Assembly (NCBI GenBank): GCA_022791255.1
Contig: JAAVYR010000014.1
Location: 1-64,000 of the forward strand
DNA: 64,000 nucleotides
Direction: 5' to 3'
Source: Peptococcaceae bacterium
Lineage (GTDB): Bacteria; Bacillota; Dehalobacteriia; UBA4068; JAAVYR01
The notes beneath the pieces were generated by a model. That model was not told where the DNA came from, ran no database searches, and worked only from the letters and a program-made list of their open reading frames with translations. A program made the translations under genes and the position numbers. Position 1 is the first letter of the stretch, and the number at the start of each line of letters is the position of its first letter. Shown here piece by piece: positions 31,982 to 41,832 of this stretch.

Positions 31982-33760
31982 CTATTCTAATGCTCCAAAG
32001 CCACCAACCAATTGATTAAATCCATTGTTATATTCCATCATCCAGTTCATTAATTCCATTTCACTCATAGTGAAGATGTTGGTATAAGAAACTTCTTCCA
32101 CTTGGTCAATAGCATGTTGTTTTAACCCCAGAGAGAAATCAAAGCCCATAGACTCTTCGCCATCATCAATGAGCATACCCAGACGCTCTAAGTTGTAAAC
32201 CAACGCTTCTCCATCTACATAAGCGTCCCCTATGCAATACATATCTAAGATGTCCATTTGGTCTATGCCCATGGTCATATCAAAATAAATATTGTCTTTA
32301 TCAGTATTACCATCAATTTCATAATCAAAAGACATATCCATTTGTTCATCATCTACCATCATGCCCATGACAGCATTAATAGCATATACTTTGTCAAGGT
32401 AGCTAGCGTCACAGGTCATGATAATATCCAAGGTTTCCCCCTCGATACTCATGGAAAATTCCCCATAAATATTACCACTGGTACCATCACCATCGCTGGT
32501 TAATGTGAATTTTTCTAATTTCACAGCATCATCTGCACTAGCATTTGGCGTGGTCACATTCATTTCCATACGAACGATTTCCGTATCTTCGTTAATGTCA
32601 TAAACAATTTCCACAGCTAAATCCGGCATATGTTCTTTCATAGCAGCCAAAACTTCTTTCATATCAGACTCATAGTCGCCGCCTTCGTACATCATAGCTG
32701 TATTATATTCCGTTTCATAAATAGCACGGAGCGGAGAGTCTAACATGATATAAGACATAAGAGATACTACATAGTTTTTCACATCTTTCGGCGCAATAGT
32801 TACGGTGTATTCTGTAACATCACCGACCGTTTCTCCTTGGGTATAAGTAGCTTTATCCATCAAGTCTTCAGTCATCTTTTGGATTTTCTTTGTCATAGCG
32901 TCCATGGCGTCATTAGAAACAGCGCTAGATTTTAAGCTTGCTTTCATTTCGTCGATAGAGTTAATCATTTCATCTACTTCCAACCCTGCGTCTTTTAATG
33001 GGCTGTTTTCGATATCCTTTTTATAAGTGTTTAAGTCAATACCAACGATTTTCTGACTGATGGAAGGAAGTCCGAAAGCAATAGCGTCAGGAGATTGATA
33101 CAATGTCGCAGAGATAAATTCCCGGCCCATCACATTTAATGCACCGTTTAAGGACATAGTATCCATATCTGGTGTCATTTCTACACTCCCTTGGATATTT
33201 GCCCCAGAGAATAAGAGGTTAAAAGCTTCTGCCCCTTCTATACCGTTCAAAGAATTCAAAGTGATATTAAAATCTGTATGGGTGTTTTTATCTTGGAGCT
33301 CTGCCGCTTTCTTCATGAAAGGGATTTCTTCCTGCATTTGTGCGACTAAGGCTTCGCTCTGAGCATAGCTGTTGGCGATAGCTTCTTTGACGATTTTCTT
33401 CGGGCCAGAGTCCCCGCCAAGCATAGCAAAGGCCGCACCACCAACGACAATAGCAGCAGCCACAATGCCGATAATCAATCCTGTTTTCTTCTTTTTCGGT
33501 GGTTGTGTTTCTTCTAATGCAGGAGCTGGTGTTTTTTCTACAACGATATCCTGCCCAGAGGCTACGACTAATTCCTCAGTAGCTTCTGCAGCTTCCTCTG
33601 GTTCCACAACAGCTTCAGTTGCTTCTCCTTCTACTACTGCTTTCTCTACAGCAGCTTCCTCTACAGGCACTTCATCTACAGCAGGTACTTCAACAGTTAC
33701 CTCAGGTTCTGTCTGTAATTCCTCTGGAGTCTGCACTTCTTTGTTTTCGTCCATCATCAT
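31982..33760 (-). CDS. Membrane-anchored protein with acidic N-terminus, unknown function
   Basis: A 592-residue protein. Residues 1 to about 85 are acidic and low in complexity (Glu/Val/Ala-rich), residues about 91-112 form one transmembrane segment (TGLIIGIVAAAIVVGGAAFA) after a KKKK stop, and the rest is an extracytoplasmic domain of about 480 residues rich in Met, Asp and beta-strand patterns. By topology the acidic part is cytoplasmic. I recognise no catalytic motif. Three ATG codons stand in a row; the second or third fits the GGAGGA ribosome site best. It is monocistronic, with a strong terminator. Confidence 0.8.
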   Translation of the reverse strand: MMMDENKEVQTPEELQTEPEVTVEVPAVDEVPVEEAAVEKAVVEGEATEAVVEPEEAAEATEELVVASGQDIVVEKTPAPALEETQPPKKKKTGLIIGIVAAAIVVGGAAFAMLGGDSGPKKIVKEAIANSYAQSEALVAQMQEEIPFMKKAAELQDKNTHTDFNITLNSLNGIEGAEAFNLLFSGANIQGSVEMTPDMDTMSLNGALNVMGREFISATLYQSPDAIAFGLPSISQKIVGIDLNTYKKDIENSPLKDAGLEVDEMINSIDEMKASLKSSAVSNDAMDAMTKKIQKMTEDLMDKATYTQGETVGDVTEYTVTIAPKDVKNYVVSLMSYIMLDSPLRAIYETEYNTAMMYEGGDYESDMKEVLAAMKEHMPDLAVEIVYDINEDTEIVRMEMNVTTPNASADDAVKLEKFTLTSDGDGTSGNIYGEFSMSIEGETLDIIMTCDASYLDKVYAINAVMGMMVDDEQMDMSFDYEIDGNTDKDNIYFDMTMGIDQMDILDMYCIGDAYVDGEALVYNLERLGMLIDDGEESMGFDFSLGLKQHAIDQVEEVSYTNIFTMSEMELMNWMMEYNNGFNQLVGGFGALE

Positions 33761-33901
33761 TCCTCCATTTAGTCCTTATTTTCGTCAAAATTCTCTTTCC
33801 TTTTAAAGATACTCCTTTTTCCAGCTGGTGTCAAATAACCAGTATTTCCCAATCAAAAAGAGAGCATATATTCATCTATATGCCCCCTCGTCTGTTTCTA
33901 T

Positions 33902-35062
33902 TTATTTATATTGCAAATCTTTAATGGTTCCTTCCTGGAAATAGGACGCCATGTTATATAAAATCAAAACATCTTCGTTTTCTCCGCCCTGGATATAATC
34001 AGCAAAGGCGTGATGAAAATACCGTAAATCATACAGATGGATTTCATCATAATGGAGCGCCAAGAATGGCACCAAACAGTGAGAAAAAGAGTCTTTTATT
34101 AGGTGCAGTCTTTTCCCTGTACCGGCCCCAGTCTCTATTTTCACATAAGCATGGTTGCCCCCTAAGAATAGGGTGTACTGGTCTTTTTCCAGCAATTTCT
34201 CCCGCACATAAAAACTATCGTATTCTGTTCCATCGTCTACCACTGTCACCTGGATATTTTGTTCTTTACCCGCCAACGCATCCTTCAGATGAAATAATTC
34301 TATCTTATCCGGCGGGATAAAAGAAAAATTCCCCTTAGAATAAAGAGTTCCATAGAAAGTATCACTAACCGGCTCTCTGGTAAAGGCAGATAAATCGTAC
34401 GGTTCATAACCTAGGAAATCCCCTAACGCCACATAACCATAATAAGCGCCTAGTGTGGTCCAATGATGGTCCGTATGATAATAAATAGTCTCTTCTTTAT
34501 GAGCCGCTAATTCTGGATAAAGAGAGAACACAGGAATTTGTCCTTTTCCCTTCTGTTCTGCTTGCTGCATAATTGCAACTTCATCTACTGGCTGAGCATA
34601 ACGCGGTAGGTAGTCTGCCAACACCGCTGTAGAAGTAGGTATCAGCGCCAATTTCACACCATAATCAGGATGTTTCTCTGCAAAGGTAAGGATTGCCAAG
34701 AGATTTTCGTCCAGCTTTTCCTGGTTAGGCAGGTCCAGCTTTTGCAGAAGATAATCATGATCGCCCAAATACACCCCATTGATATCTTTCTGCCCCATTA
34801 CCTTTTGCAAGAGACTTTTTCCGCTAATCCAAAGGTTACGGCCAGGGAATTGGTCAGAGGTATATTTTTCCCATTTTTCCGTCCATTTCCCTTCATACAC
34901 CTGCCGCCAAGAAAAGGCCGGCATTTGCTGGAGCACACGATTTTCCTCTGGAGAAAAAGATTGGTCTGGCAACAACAAAGAAAACGCCAAAAAACCACCG
35001 AGAAAGAGGACAAAAAGACAGATTAAAGTTTTTTCATAAAATAGCTTTACATCAGCACCCAT
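33902..35062 (-). CDS. AlgJ/AlgX-like SGNH-type acetyl-transfer protein (DHHW family)
   Basis: A 386-residue exported protein with an N-terminal membrane anchor (residues about 8-28). EENRVLQQMPAFSWRQVYEG and DQFPGRNLWI are the DHHW/AlgX family opening; YYHTDHHWTTLGAYYGY carries the Asp-His-His-Trp motif of the catalytic site. It should work outside the membrane, moving acetyl groups to a polysaccharide, together with the MBOAT protein encoded 13 bases upstream. The ATG at 35062 follows AGGAGGTG; a GTG at 35071 overlaps that ribosome site. The polysaccharide receiver is not encoded nearby. Confidence 0.9.
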   Translation of the reverse strand: MGADVKLFYEKTLICLFVLFLGGFLAFSLLLPDQSFSPEENRVLQQMPAFSWRQVYEGKWTEKWEKYTSDQFPGRNLWISGKSLLQKVMGQKDINGVYLGDHDYLLQKLDLPNQEKLDENLLAILTFAEKHPDYGVKLALIPTSTAVLADYLPRYAQPVDEVAIMQQAEQKGKGQIPVFSLYPELAAHKEETIYYHTDHHWTTLGAYYGYVALGDFLGYEPYDLSAFTREPVSDTFYGTLYSKGNFSFIPPDKIELFHLKDALAGKEQNIQVTVVDDGTEYDSFYVREKLLEKDQYTLFLGGNHAYVKIETGAGTGKRLHLIKDSFSHCLVPFLALHYDEIHLYDLRYFHHAFADYIQGGENEDVLILYNMASYFQEGTIKDLQYK

Positions 35063-35074
35063 CTTTTGCACCTC

Positions 35075-36505
35075 CTAAAAACGAAAATATAAAAAAGGAT
35101 TATACGAGTCATTGACCAGATAAGCTACGGCCATCAAGAGCACCGCAAACAAAGCAAGGATTTTCAAACACAAGAGAAACACCATTTTCCAAACTTGTCT
35201 TTTTTCTGTAACAGTGGTGATTGCCCGCTGCCAAAGGCTGCTCAGAAGCGGTGTAGAGCCAAGCAGCGCCGCCAGCCAAAGCACACCGTAACTGGTCAAA
35301 TAATAAAGAAAATGGTTGTCCAGCCAAGGGTTCGCATAGCCGCCAAAGAGGGTCAGCACATATTGTTCCAACATCCTGCCATCTTCAAAGTAGAATAGCA
35401 CCCAACCAAAACAAATGAAAAACAATGCGTAAGCGTGCTGCACCCAGCTAGGCAATTTATTTAAGAACTTCTGCAAAAAAGCCTTTTCTGCCATGATAAT
35501 GACGCCAAAATACAGTCCCCAGAGGATAAAGTTCCAGTTAGCGCCATGCCATAGCCCCGTAAGAAACCAAACAGCAAAGATATTCCGGTATTGCAGAAGT
35601 TTTCGACAGCGATTACCCCCCAGGGGGATATAAACATATTCCCGGAACCAAGTACCTAAAGAGATGTGCCACCGCCGCCAAAACTCACTGATACTTTTTG
35701 ACACATAAGGATAACGGAAATTCTCTGGAAAGGTAAAGCCAAACATTTTCCCTAGCCCAATAGCCATATCCGAATACCCACTGAAGTCAAAATAGATCTG
35801 GAAAGTAAAGGCAATCACCCCCAGCCAAGCAGTAGCCAGAGACATTTGTTCTACCGGGATTTTAAGTAACTCACTCCAAATAAAGCCCATGTTATTGGCT
35901 AAGAGCACCTTCTTGCCCAGACCAATAAGGAAACGCTCTACCCCTGCAGCGAATAGAGAAATAGACTCTTTCCGCCCCAACATCTGCTCCGCCACATCCC
36001 GATAGCGAACAATAGGACCTGCAATGAGCTGCGGAAACAAAGATACATAGGTAGCAAAGGCGATAAAGTTTCGCTGTACCGGGGTTTCATTACGATAGAC
36101 ATCAATGGTATAAGACATCGTTTGAAAAGTGTAAAAAGAAATACCGATTGGCAGTGGTAATTCCAGTAGCGGCAGTGCCGTTCCCAGAAATTGATTGATA
36201 TTCAAAATCAAGAAATCTGCATACTTAAAAAAACCTAAAAGCGCTAGATTAATAAACACAGATAGCCATAAGAAAAGTTTTGCCCGCGTTTTCCGCTCCC
36301 TATTTCTTTCGATACCCAGGCCATTAAGATAATCCACCACACTGGAAAAAATCATTAACCCCACATAGACCGGCTCTCCCCAGGCATAGAAAAACAAGCT
36401 ACCTAAAAACAGCAGAAAATTTCTACATTTTCTAGGCGCCAAATAATACAGTAATAATATGCATGGTAAAAAATAAAATAAAAAATTAATCCCAGAAAAA
36501 ACCAT
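35075..36505 (-). CDS. MBOAT family O-acyltransferase (AlgI/DltB-like)
   Basis: A 476-residue polytopic membrane O-acyltransferase. The N-terminus FSGINFLFYFLPCILLLYY, the segment FDFSGYSDMAIGLGKMFGF, the PENFRYPYVSKSISEFWRRW motif and the catalytic-His region GLWHGANWNFILWG are all typical of AlgI. It passes acetyl groups across the membrane to the AlgJ-like protein encoded next. A GAGG ribosome site lies nine bases before the ATG. The pair forms a two-gene O-acetylation module. Confidence 0.94.
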   Translation of the reverse strand: MVFSGINFLFYFLPCILLLYYLAPRKCRNFLLFLGSLFFYAWGEPVYVGLMIFSSVVDYLNGLGIERNRERKTRAKLFLWLSVFINLALLGFFKYADFLILNINQFLGTALPLLELPLPIGISFYTFQTMSYTIDVYRNETPVQRNFIAFATYVSLFPQLIAGPIVRYRDVAEQMLGRKESISLFAAGVERFLIGLGKKVLLANNMGFIWSELLKIPVEQMSLATAWLGVIAFTFQIYFDFSGYSDMAIGLGKMFGFTFPENFRYPYVSKSISEFWRRWHISLGTWFREYVYIPLGGNRCRKLLQYRNIFAVWFLTGLWHGANWNFILWGLYFGVIIMAEKAFLQKFLNKLPSWVQHAYALFFICFGWVLFYFEDGRMLEQYVLTLFGGYANPWLDNHFLYYLTSYGVLWLAALLGSTPLLSSLWQRAITTVTEKRQVWKMVFLLCLKILALFAVLLMAVAYLVNDSYNPFLYFRF

Positions 36506-36575
36506 AAACTAGCCTCGTTAAAAATAATCCACTTTAATTAAGATAACAAAATTTCGTCATAAAATCCATAAAAAT

Positions 36576-36606
36576 AAAAGGCGCTGCTTTTCTTGCAACG
36601 CCTTTT
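36576..36606. terminator. Terminator after the DUF4358 gene
   Basis: AAAAGGCG (36576-36583) pairs with CGCCTTTT (36599-36606), with inner GC/GC pairing. It has flanking A and T runs. Confidence 0.75.
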
Positions 36607-36659
36607 ACCTATATCAGGTTTTCTATCAGGTCTTTCTTTTATCCCATTAGAAGCTGTTT

Positions 36660-37172
36660 TTATTTGAAAGCAGCGTTAAATTGTTCTTCTGCAATTTCTT
36701 TATCAGCGTCACTAGCAATGAGATACATCACATAGTTGCCTTTGGTAATCATGGTATAGTTTTCCATTTTTTCGATTTCTTCCGGCATATAACCAGGCAT
36801 CCAACCAGCAATCTTATTTTCTACATGTTTTTTGATAGCTTCTTGCATAGCTGCAGCTTGGTCTGCACTTGCCATCTTGAAGATACCGATTTCATCTGTA
36901 CGAATATTCATCATATTCATATAAATGCTGTATTCTGCTAACCCATCTACAGAAAGCAGACCTTCTGTTTTCAATTGTTCTACGAAAAATTCTTCAGTGG
37001 TAACATCCATCATAGAGCCAGTTTCCTGCACATTGTCTAAGATAGGGGTCATAATATCTGCTACAGCTGGTTGTTTTTCAGGTTCTTTGCCGCCGTCATC
37101 TTTACCACAGCCTACAAAAGCACACATCGCACAAACAAGAGCAAGGGCTAATGCTACATATTTTTTCTTCAT
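36660..37172 (-). CDS. DUF4358 family lipoprotein
   Basis: A 170-residue lipoprotein. The signal peptide ends in AFVGC (Cys near residue 22), followed by an acidic/Lys-rich linker. The domain, with GLAEYSIYMNMMNIRTDEIG, the MASADQAAAMQEAIKK segment and YTMITKGNYVMYLIAS, matches the pattern of DUF4358, common in Clostridia and of unknown function. The start follows AGGAGG. It has its own terminator. Confidence 0.85.
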   Translation of the reverse strand: MKKKYVALALALVCAMCAFVGCGKDDGGKEPEKQPAVADIMTPILDNVQETGSMMDVTTEEFFVEQLKTEGLLSVDGLAEYSIYMNMMNIRTDEIGIFKMASADQAAAMQEAIKKHVENKIAGWMPGYMPEEIEKMENYTMITKGNYVMYLIASDADKEIAEEQFNAAFK

Positions 37173-37393
37173 TGATTTTCCTCCTAAACTTTCCAGATTA
37201 TTTACATTTTGTTTCTTAGACGAAAAGCAATATAAAAAAGTTCCTAAAAATCTTTTTTTCTTTTTACGGTTGCTTCTATCTAAGCCACTGGTATTTCATT
37301 ATGAAGTAAAATAAACAAACTGTCAACGAAAAAAATTCAATCTTTCTTAACTAATCTTTACTTCTCATACTAGTTCTTGTTAAATAATTCCGG

Positions 37394-37422
37394 TTTTTAT
37401 TTCTCTTAAAATATGGTATACT
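37394..37422 (+). promoter_or_regulatory. Extended -10 promoter for the stalk-domain protein
   Basis: TGGTATACT (37414-37422) is a TGn-extended -10 box; the -35 region is only TTTTTA. The 355-base divergent gap (37173-37527) is otherwise AT-rich and I see no gene or repeat in it. Confidence 0.55.
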
Positions 37423-37527
37423 TTTCTTTAATTGGACACAATTTGGTAACAACTGCGAACAAAATCAAATTATTTTCGTCTAAAAGATATTTATCAGCAA
37501 GAAATAAATGAAAAGAAGGTTGAAAAC

Positions 37528-39750
37528 ATGTCTACAAAAAAACCAGTTCTCGCTGCCCTAGTAGGAGCCTGCCTTTTACTTTCTATGCCCGCCCTGGCAG
37601 AGGATACCACCCCTCTCCCAGATAATACGGCAGTACAAAATCAGGAAAATAGCGGAGAAAACAACGCCACTGATACCCCCATAAGCCAAGATAACCCTAC
37701 TGGTGAAGAAAACGAGGAAAATCAAGCGCCCACTACACCAGCCAATACCAGCCCGCAACCACCAGATACTAATAAAGTAGGTACTGCCAGCATCCAGGAT
37801 AAAGTTTATCTCTATCCTGCCAATCAAACAGCCATCGTCAATGAAAACAAAATCCTCATGCCGGCTGCGCCTTTTGTAGACCGGGACATTACCATGGTGC
37901 CACTGCGCTTTCTCACCCAAGATATCTTAAAGGCTACCGTTACTTGGAACCAAGAAGATAAAACAGTGACCATTATCTCTCCTGAGAAAACTGTAAAAAT
38001 CGATTTAGCCAACCAGACAGTACTGGATGGAGAAGCCATATATGAGGCCCCATTACCACCAGTAGAAAAAGACGGTTACACCTTTGTACCGCTGCGTCTT
38101 CTAGCAGAAGTATTTGGCTGCACCGTAAGCTATGATGCCCCTTCTAGCCAAATCACCATTATTACTCCAGCAAGGGAAATCATCTTACCGATTGCTGAGT
38201 TTAAACAAGAAAGTACTGTTACTGCCGGTCAAATGTTGACCTTGTATGACTATAGCTACGACCCAACAGGACGGGCTATCATCGATAAAGAATGGAAAGT
38301 AGAAAAAGATGGGCAATTAGTTACCAGCACCCATGATTTAAGCAAAACCTTCTCCTATCCTCAAGCAGGCACCTATACCATCAGCCTGCGGGTGCAAAAC
38401 GATAAGAAGATTTGGAGCGACTGGTTTACCCAAACAGTAGAAATTCTTGTCAACGAACCACCGGTTATTACGAAGTTTAATGCTACCACCACCAGACTCT
38501 ATCCGGGCGAAGACATTGACTTTACTTTTGTAGCAGCCAACGAACACTGGGAAGAAATCACCCAGAGTCGGTACACCTATTCCTGGAAAGATGCAGACGG
38601 CGTCGTACAGGAAGTCACTGAAAAACCAAGAAGCTTTTGGTCTCCCGGTTTTGTCACCGTTGCCCTCCAAGTAAAGGACGCCTACGGCAACTGGAGCGAA
38701 CCCAAAACCCTAGATGTGCAGGTATATAAAAGAGAGGTTTTCTCGGAACTTGCTTATAAATTCCAATCTGTCCTGCCTGGGGAAATTTATTTAAATCACA
38801 ACAATGTGAACTATAATGACTATGACGCTGCAGAAATCACCAGCGTCTCTCACCAACCGGTTACCCTCATTGCCAGCAATAACCCAGAAAAAGTTTCTAT
38901 GACCGGCATCCTCTATCAAGACAGCGCCAGCGGCGATATCCGCCTGCGTTATCACCATAGAAATACCGCTACTTATAAAATCAATATCTGGGCCATTGCG
39001 CGCAATACCAGCGACCACCCTATCCAACTAACCATCAAGAAGAAAGCCCAAGTAGGTCCATGGCCGGATGTGCTGCAAGTAGGACAACAAGTAGTCGTCA
39101 ACTATCTACAAGGGGAAGAACGACCAGAAACTGTTACCATTCAACCAGGAGAACAATATATCATCAATCATGGACAGCGAGCTCTTGCTATTGACGACTT
39201 AGTTGCCGGCCTCATTGATGTATCTTGCCCAGAGCCATTAGAATTTACCATTTGCTCTGTACCAGATACGATGAAAAAACCAGACGTCACCCAGCTGGTA
39301 AAGTTAGATAAAATTCTCACCCACATCCGCGGCACTTTTGCCAACGCAACAATTGACCTAGCTGTCACCGCTAGCGGCAAAGAAATCGAAAAAATCATCG
39401 TAGGCAGAGAGGACGCTTATGACGGTTATTTCCTCTCCGGTAATGACGCCATGACCAATACCCCAACGGTGAACAACGGCAACCGCGGTGTGCTGCACCA
39501 CATTACCATCACCGCTGAAGAAAAAGTCGGCGTGATGCTCAACCCCCGCGGCACTATGTTCCAAGGCTCCCTCATCAACTTTGACGGCAAGCTTTGCTAT
39601 CTGGCTAATAGCGGCTTGCTAAAAGGCAGCCACAACGGCATCATCATCGGCACATTAGAAGCGGGAGAAACCAAAACTCTCACCTATATGGCGCCTAGCG
39701 GCTCCGACTCCCCTATCCTCATCATGCTCATCCCAGAAACAGACTGGTAA
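37528..39750 (+). CDS. Secreted protein with copper-amine-oxidase-type N-terminal domains and PKD-like domains
   Basis: A 740-residue exported protein. A signal peptide (cleavage after LSMPALA) is followed by an Asn/Pro/Thr-rich linker to about residue 85. Two Cu_amine_oxidN1-type repeats follow (VPLRFLTQDILKATVTWNQE and VPLRLLAEVFGCTVSYDAPS), then two PKD/Ig-like repeats (about 235-400), and a C-terminal 330-residue region of unknown fold. No copper-enzyme active site is present; these stalk domains are generally cell-surface modules in Clostridia. It is monocistronic with its own promoter and terminator. Confidence 0.85.
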   Translation: MSTKKPVLAALVGACLLLSMPALAEDTTPLPDNTAVQNQENSGENNATDTPISQDNPTGEENEENQAPTTPANTSPQPPDTNKVGTASIQDKVYLYPANQTAIVNENKILMPAAPFVDRDITMVPLRFLTQDILKATVTWNQEDKTVTIISPEKTVKIDLANQTVLDGEAIYEAPLPPVEKDGYTFVPLRLLAEVFGCTVSYDAPSSQITIITPAREIILPIAEFKQESTVTAGQMLTLYDYSYDPTGRAIIDKEWKVEKDGQLVTSTHDLSKTFSYPQAGTYTISLRVQNDKKIWSDWFTQTVEILVNEPPVITKFNATTTRLYPGEDIDFTFVAANEHWEEITQSRYTYSWKDADGVVQEVTEKPRSFWSPGFVTVALQVKDAYGNWSEPKTLDVQVYKREVFSELAYKFQSVLPGEIYLNHNNVNYNDYDAAEITSVSHQPVTLIASNNPEKVSMTGILYQDSASGDIRLRYHHRNTATYKINIWAIARNTSDHPIQLTIKKKAQVGPWPDVLQVGQQVVVNYLQGEERPETVTIQPGEQYIINHGQRALAIDDLVAGLIDVSCPEPLEFTICSVPDTMKKPDVTQLVKLDKILTHIRGTFANATIDLAVTASGKEIEKIIVGREDAYDGYFLSGNDAMTNTPTVNNGNRGVLHHITITAEEKVGVMLNPRGTMFQGSLINFDGKLCYLANSGLLKGSHNGIIIGTLEAGETKTLTYMAPSGSDSPILIMLIPETDW

Positions 39751-39776
39751 AATTCAGCTACACAAAAAATAAAAAG

Positions 39777-39806
39777 GAGCTATCTTATAGAAGATAGCTC
39801 TTTTTT
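39777..39806 (+). terminator. Terminator after the stalk-domain protein gene
   Basis: GAGCTATCTT and AAGATAGCTC flank ATAG, followed by six T. Confidence 0.92.
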
Positions 39807-39896
39807 ATTGCATTGAACCAGCAATCAAAAGATGTTAGAATGAAAGTAAGAATACAGCTTTTCAGAAAGAAAATTTAATTTACAGGAGGAACCATT

Positions 39897-40844
39897 ATGC
39901 GTATCGTACTTGCAGAGCCATTAGGTATCGCCCCCGAAATTTTAAGGAAGTTAAGTCAGTCTTTAGCCGGTCATGATTTTGTAGCTTTTGACAGCCGTCC
40001 TGCAGATGAAACTGACTTAGTCAGCCGGGTAAAAGATGCAGATGTTGCCATCATCGCCAACTACCCCTTCTCAAACGATGCTATCGCCCAATGTCCAAGT
40101 TTAAAAATGCTCTCTGTGGCATTTACCGGCACCGACCATGTAGGCTTAGACGCTTGTCGCGCTCAGAATATCGCCGTTTCTAATGCAGCAGGATATTCTA
40201 CCTTTGCTGTGGCAGAGCTTACTTTCGGCTTTATGATTGGCCTTTCCCGCTTTATGCTGCCATGCGATGCCGCAACACGCGCCTCTCAGAACAAAGGCAA
40301 CATGATTGGCACCGAGCTAAAAGGCAAAACTTTAGGCGTGATTGGCACAGGGGCAATCGGCCTTCGTGTAGCAGAACTGGGTAAAGCCTTGGGCATGGAT
40401 GTCATTGCCTATAGCCGCAGTGAAAAACAAGCTGCCCTTAATATGGGCGTCCGTTATGTATCCTTAGACCAGCTGATGGCTACAAGCGATTTTGTTTCTG
40501 TCAACTGTCCATTAAACAACGATACCAAAGGCCTCATTGGCAAAGAGGCTATTGCTAAAATGAAACCAACTGCTTGCCTCATTAACACTGCTCGTGGCCC
40601 AGTGGTAGATAGTCAGGCACTGGCAGACGCCTTAAATAGTGATGCCATCCGCGGTGCAGGCATTGATGTCTTTGAGATGGAACCACCAGTCCCAGCCGAC
40701 CATCCACTGCTCCATGCAAAAAACACCATCCTTGCGCCCCATGTAGGCTTTGCTACCAAAGAAGCACTGGTAACAAGAGCAGAAATTGCCTTTGACAATA
40801 TCACCACCTGGCTCAAAGGAGAACGGATTAACCAAATTTTATAA
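39897..40844 (+). CDS. D-2-hydroxyacid dehydrogenase family protein
   Basis: A 315-residue NAD(P)-dependent enzyme of the D-isomer-specific 2-hydroxyacid dehydrogenase family. The nucleotide fold is TLGVIGTGAIGLRVAELGKA. The catalytic Arg lies in NTARGPVVDSQAL, the Glu in DVFEMEPPVP, and the His in APHVGFATKEAL. It could reduce a 2-ketoacid or hydroxypyruvate. It lacks the ACT domain of SerA, so it is not a second serA. The start follows CAGGAGG. It stands alone between terminators. Confidence 0.9.
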   Translation: MRIVLAEPLGIAPEILRKLSQSLAGHDFVAFDSRPADETDLVSRVKDADVAIIANYPFSNDAIAQCPSLKMLSVAFTGTDHVGLDACRAQNIAVSNAAGYSTFAVAELTFGFMIGLSRFMLPCDAATRASQNKGNMIGTELKGKTLGVIGTGAIGLRVAELGKALGMDVIAYSRSEKQAALNMGVRYVSLDQLMATSDFVSVNCPLNNDTKGLIGKEAIAKMKPTACLINTARGPVVDSQALADALNSDAIRGAGIDVFEMEPPVPADHPLLHAKNTILAPHVGFATKEALVTRAEIAFDNITTWLKGERINQIL

Positions 40845-40866
40845 TCGGCAAACACTTTCTTCATAT

Positions 40867-40899
40867 AAAAAAGAACGGCTAAAATAGCCGTTCTTTTTT
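40867..40899. terminator. Bidirectional terminator between convergent genes
   Basis: AAAAAAGAACGGCTA and TAGCCGTTCTTTTTT flank AAA. It overlaps the end of the Mrp gene by two bases. Confidence 0.9.
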
Positions 40900-41731
40900 A
40901 TTTACTTGTTTTTATTTTCTCAGCAATAACATCAAAGTAAGGAGCGTCAAACATTTCCACCAAGCCTTTATCACAGGCTGCCGCTAGTTCTGGGTCAATA
41001 GGGATTTTCCCTAAAAGGGGTAAATGAAAGGTCTCACAAATTTCCTCTACATGGCTTTCGCCGAAAACAGAGATTTTCTTATCACAGTCAGGACAGGTAA
41101 TGTAGCTCATGTTTTCTACCACACCTAAAATAGGGATATTCATCAATTCTGCCATTTTTACAGCTTTGGCCACAATCATAGAGACCAATTCCTGAGGAGA
41201 GGTGACAATGATGATACCATCTAAGGGCAAGGACTGAAACACCGTCAGCGGCACATCACCTGTCCCCGGCGGCATATCGACAAACATGGTATCTACTTCC
41301 CCCCAAACCACATCTGTCCAAAATTGTTTTACCATGTTAGCAATGATAGGTCCACGCCACACTACCGGGTCTGTATCGTTTTCTAAGAGCATATTGGTGG
41401 ACATGACTGTCATACCAGTCTTTGTCGCCGCCGGCAGCATATAGTTATCCATACCTTGCGCTTTTTCGGTAATGCCAAACATTTTGGGGATAGAAGGTCC
41501 GGTAATATCCCCATCAAGGATAGCTACGGACTGCCCTTGTCTGCGGGTAGCAGCCGCTAGCATCCCCGTTACCAGAGATTTCCCCACGCCGCCTTTGCCG
41601 CTGACGATACCGATAACCCGTTCTATTTTACTCAAAGGATTTGTCTCTGCTAAAAAGCTTTTTGGCTCTGCTGTCCGCTCACTGCAGGTTTTGCCGCAAG
41701 TCTCACAGTTATGCGTACATGCTTCTGTCAT
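40898..41731 (-). CDS. Mrp/NBP35-type iron-sulfur carrier ATPase
   Basis: A 277-residue P-loop ATPase of the Mrp/ApbC family, which carries and transfers iron-sulfur clusters. The deviant Walker A is SGKGGVGKS and the MRP signature region is FVDMPPGTGDVPLTVFQSLP. A CxxC pair in NMSYITCPDC binds the bridging cluster. The N-terminus adds a four-Cys motif CX3CX2CX3C (ACTHNCETCGKTC), as in NBP35-like proteins. I chose the ATG at 41731, seven bases after GGGAGG; the frame extends upstream to 41746. Confidence 0.93.
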   Translation of the reverse strand: MTEACTHNCETCGKTCSERTAEPKSFLAETNPLSKIERVIGIVSGKGGVGKSLVTGMLAAATRRQGQSVAILDGDITGPSIPKMFGITEKAQGMDNYMLPAATKTGMTVMSTNMLLENDTDPVVWRGPIIANMVKQFWTDVVWGEVDTMFVDMPPGTGDVPLTVFQSLPLDGIIIVTSPQELVSMIVAKAVKMAELMNIPILGVVENMSYITCPDCDKKISVFGESHVEEICETFHLPLLGKIPIDPELAAACDKGLVEMFDAPYFDVIAEKIKTSK

Positions 41732-41832
41732 GTGCATACCTCCCATTTTATTCGTATAGAATATAAATTAGTTTTATTATACAGCATTTTTCAGATTTTA
41801 CTACCTCTTCCCAAAAAAATTTAAAAAACACC

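Noticed and set aside
37528-39750. Copper amine oxidase enzyme
   Set aside because: Only the N-terminal stalk-type domains are present; there is no catalytic domain or topaquinone motif.
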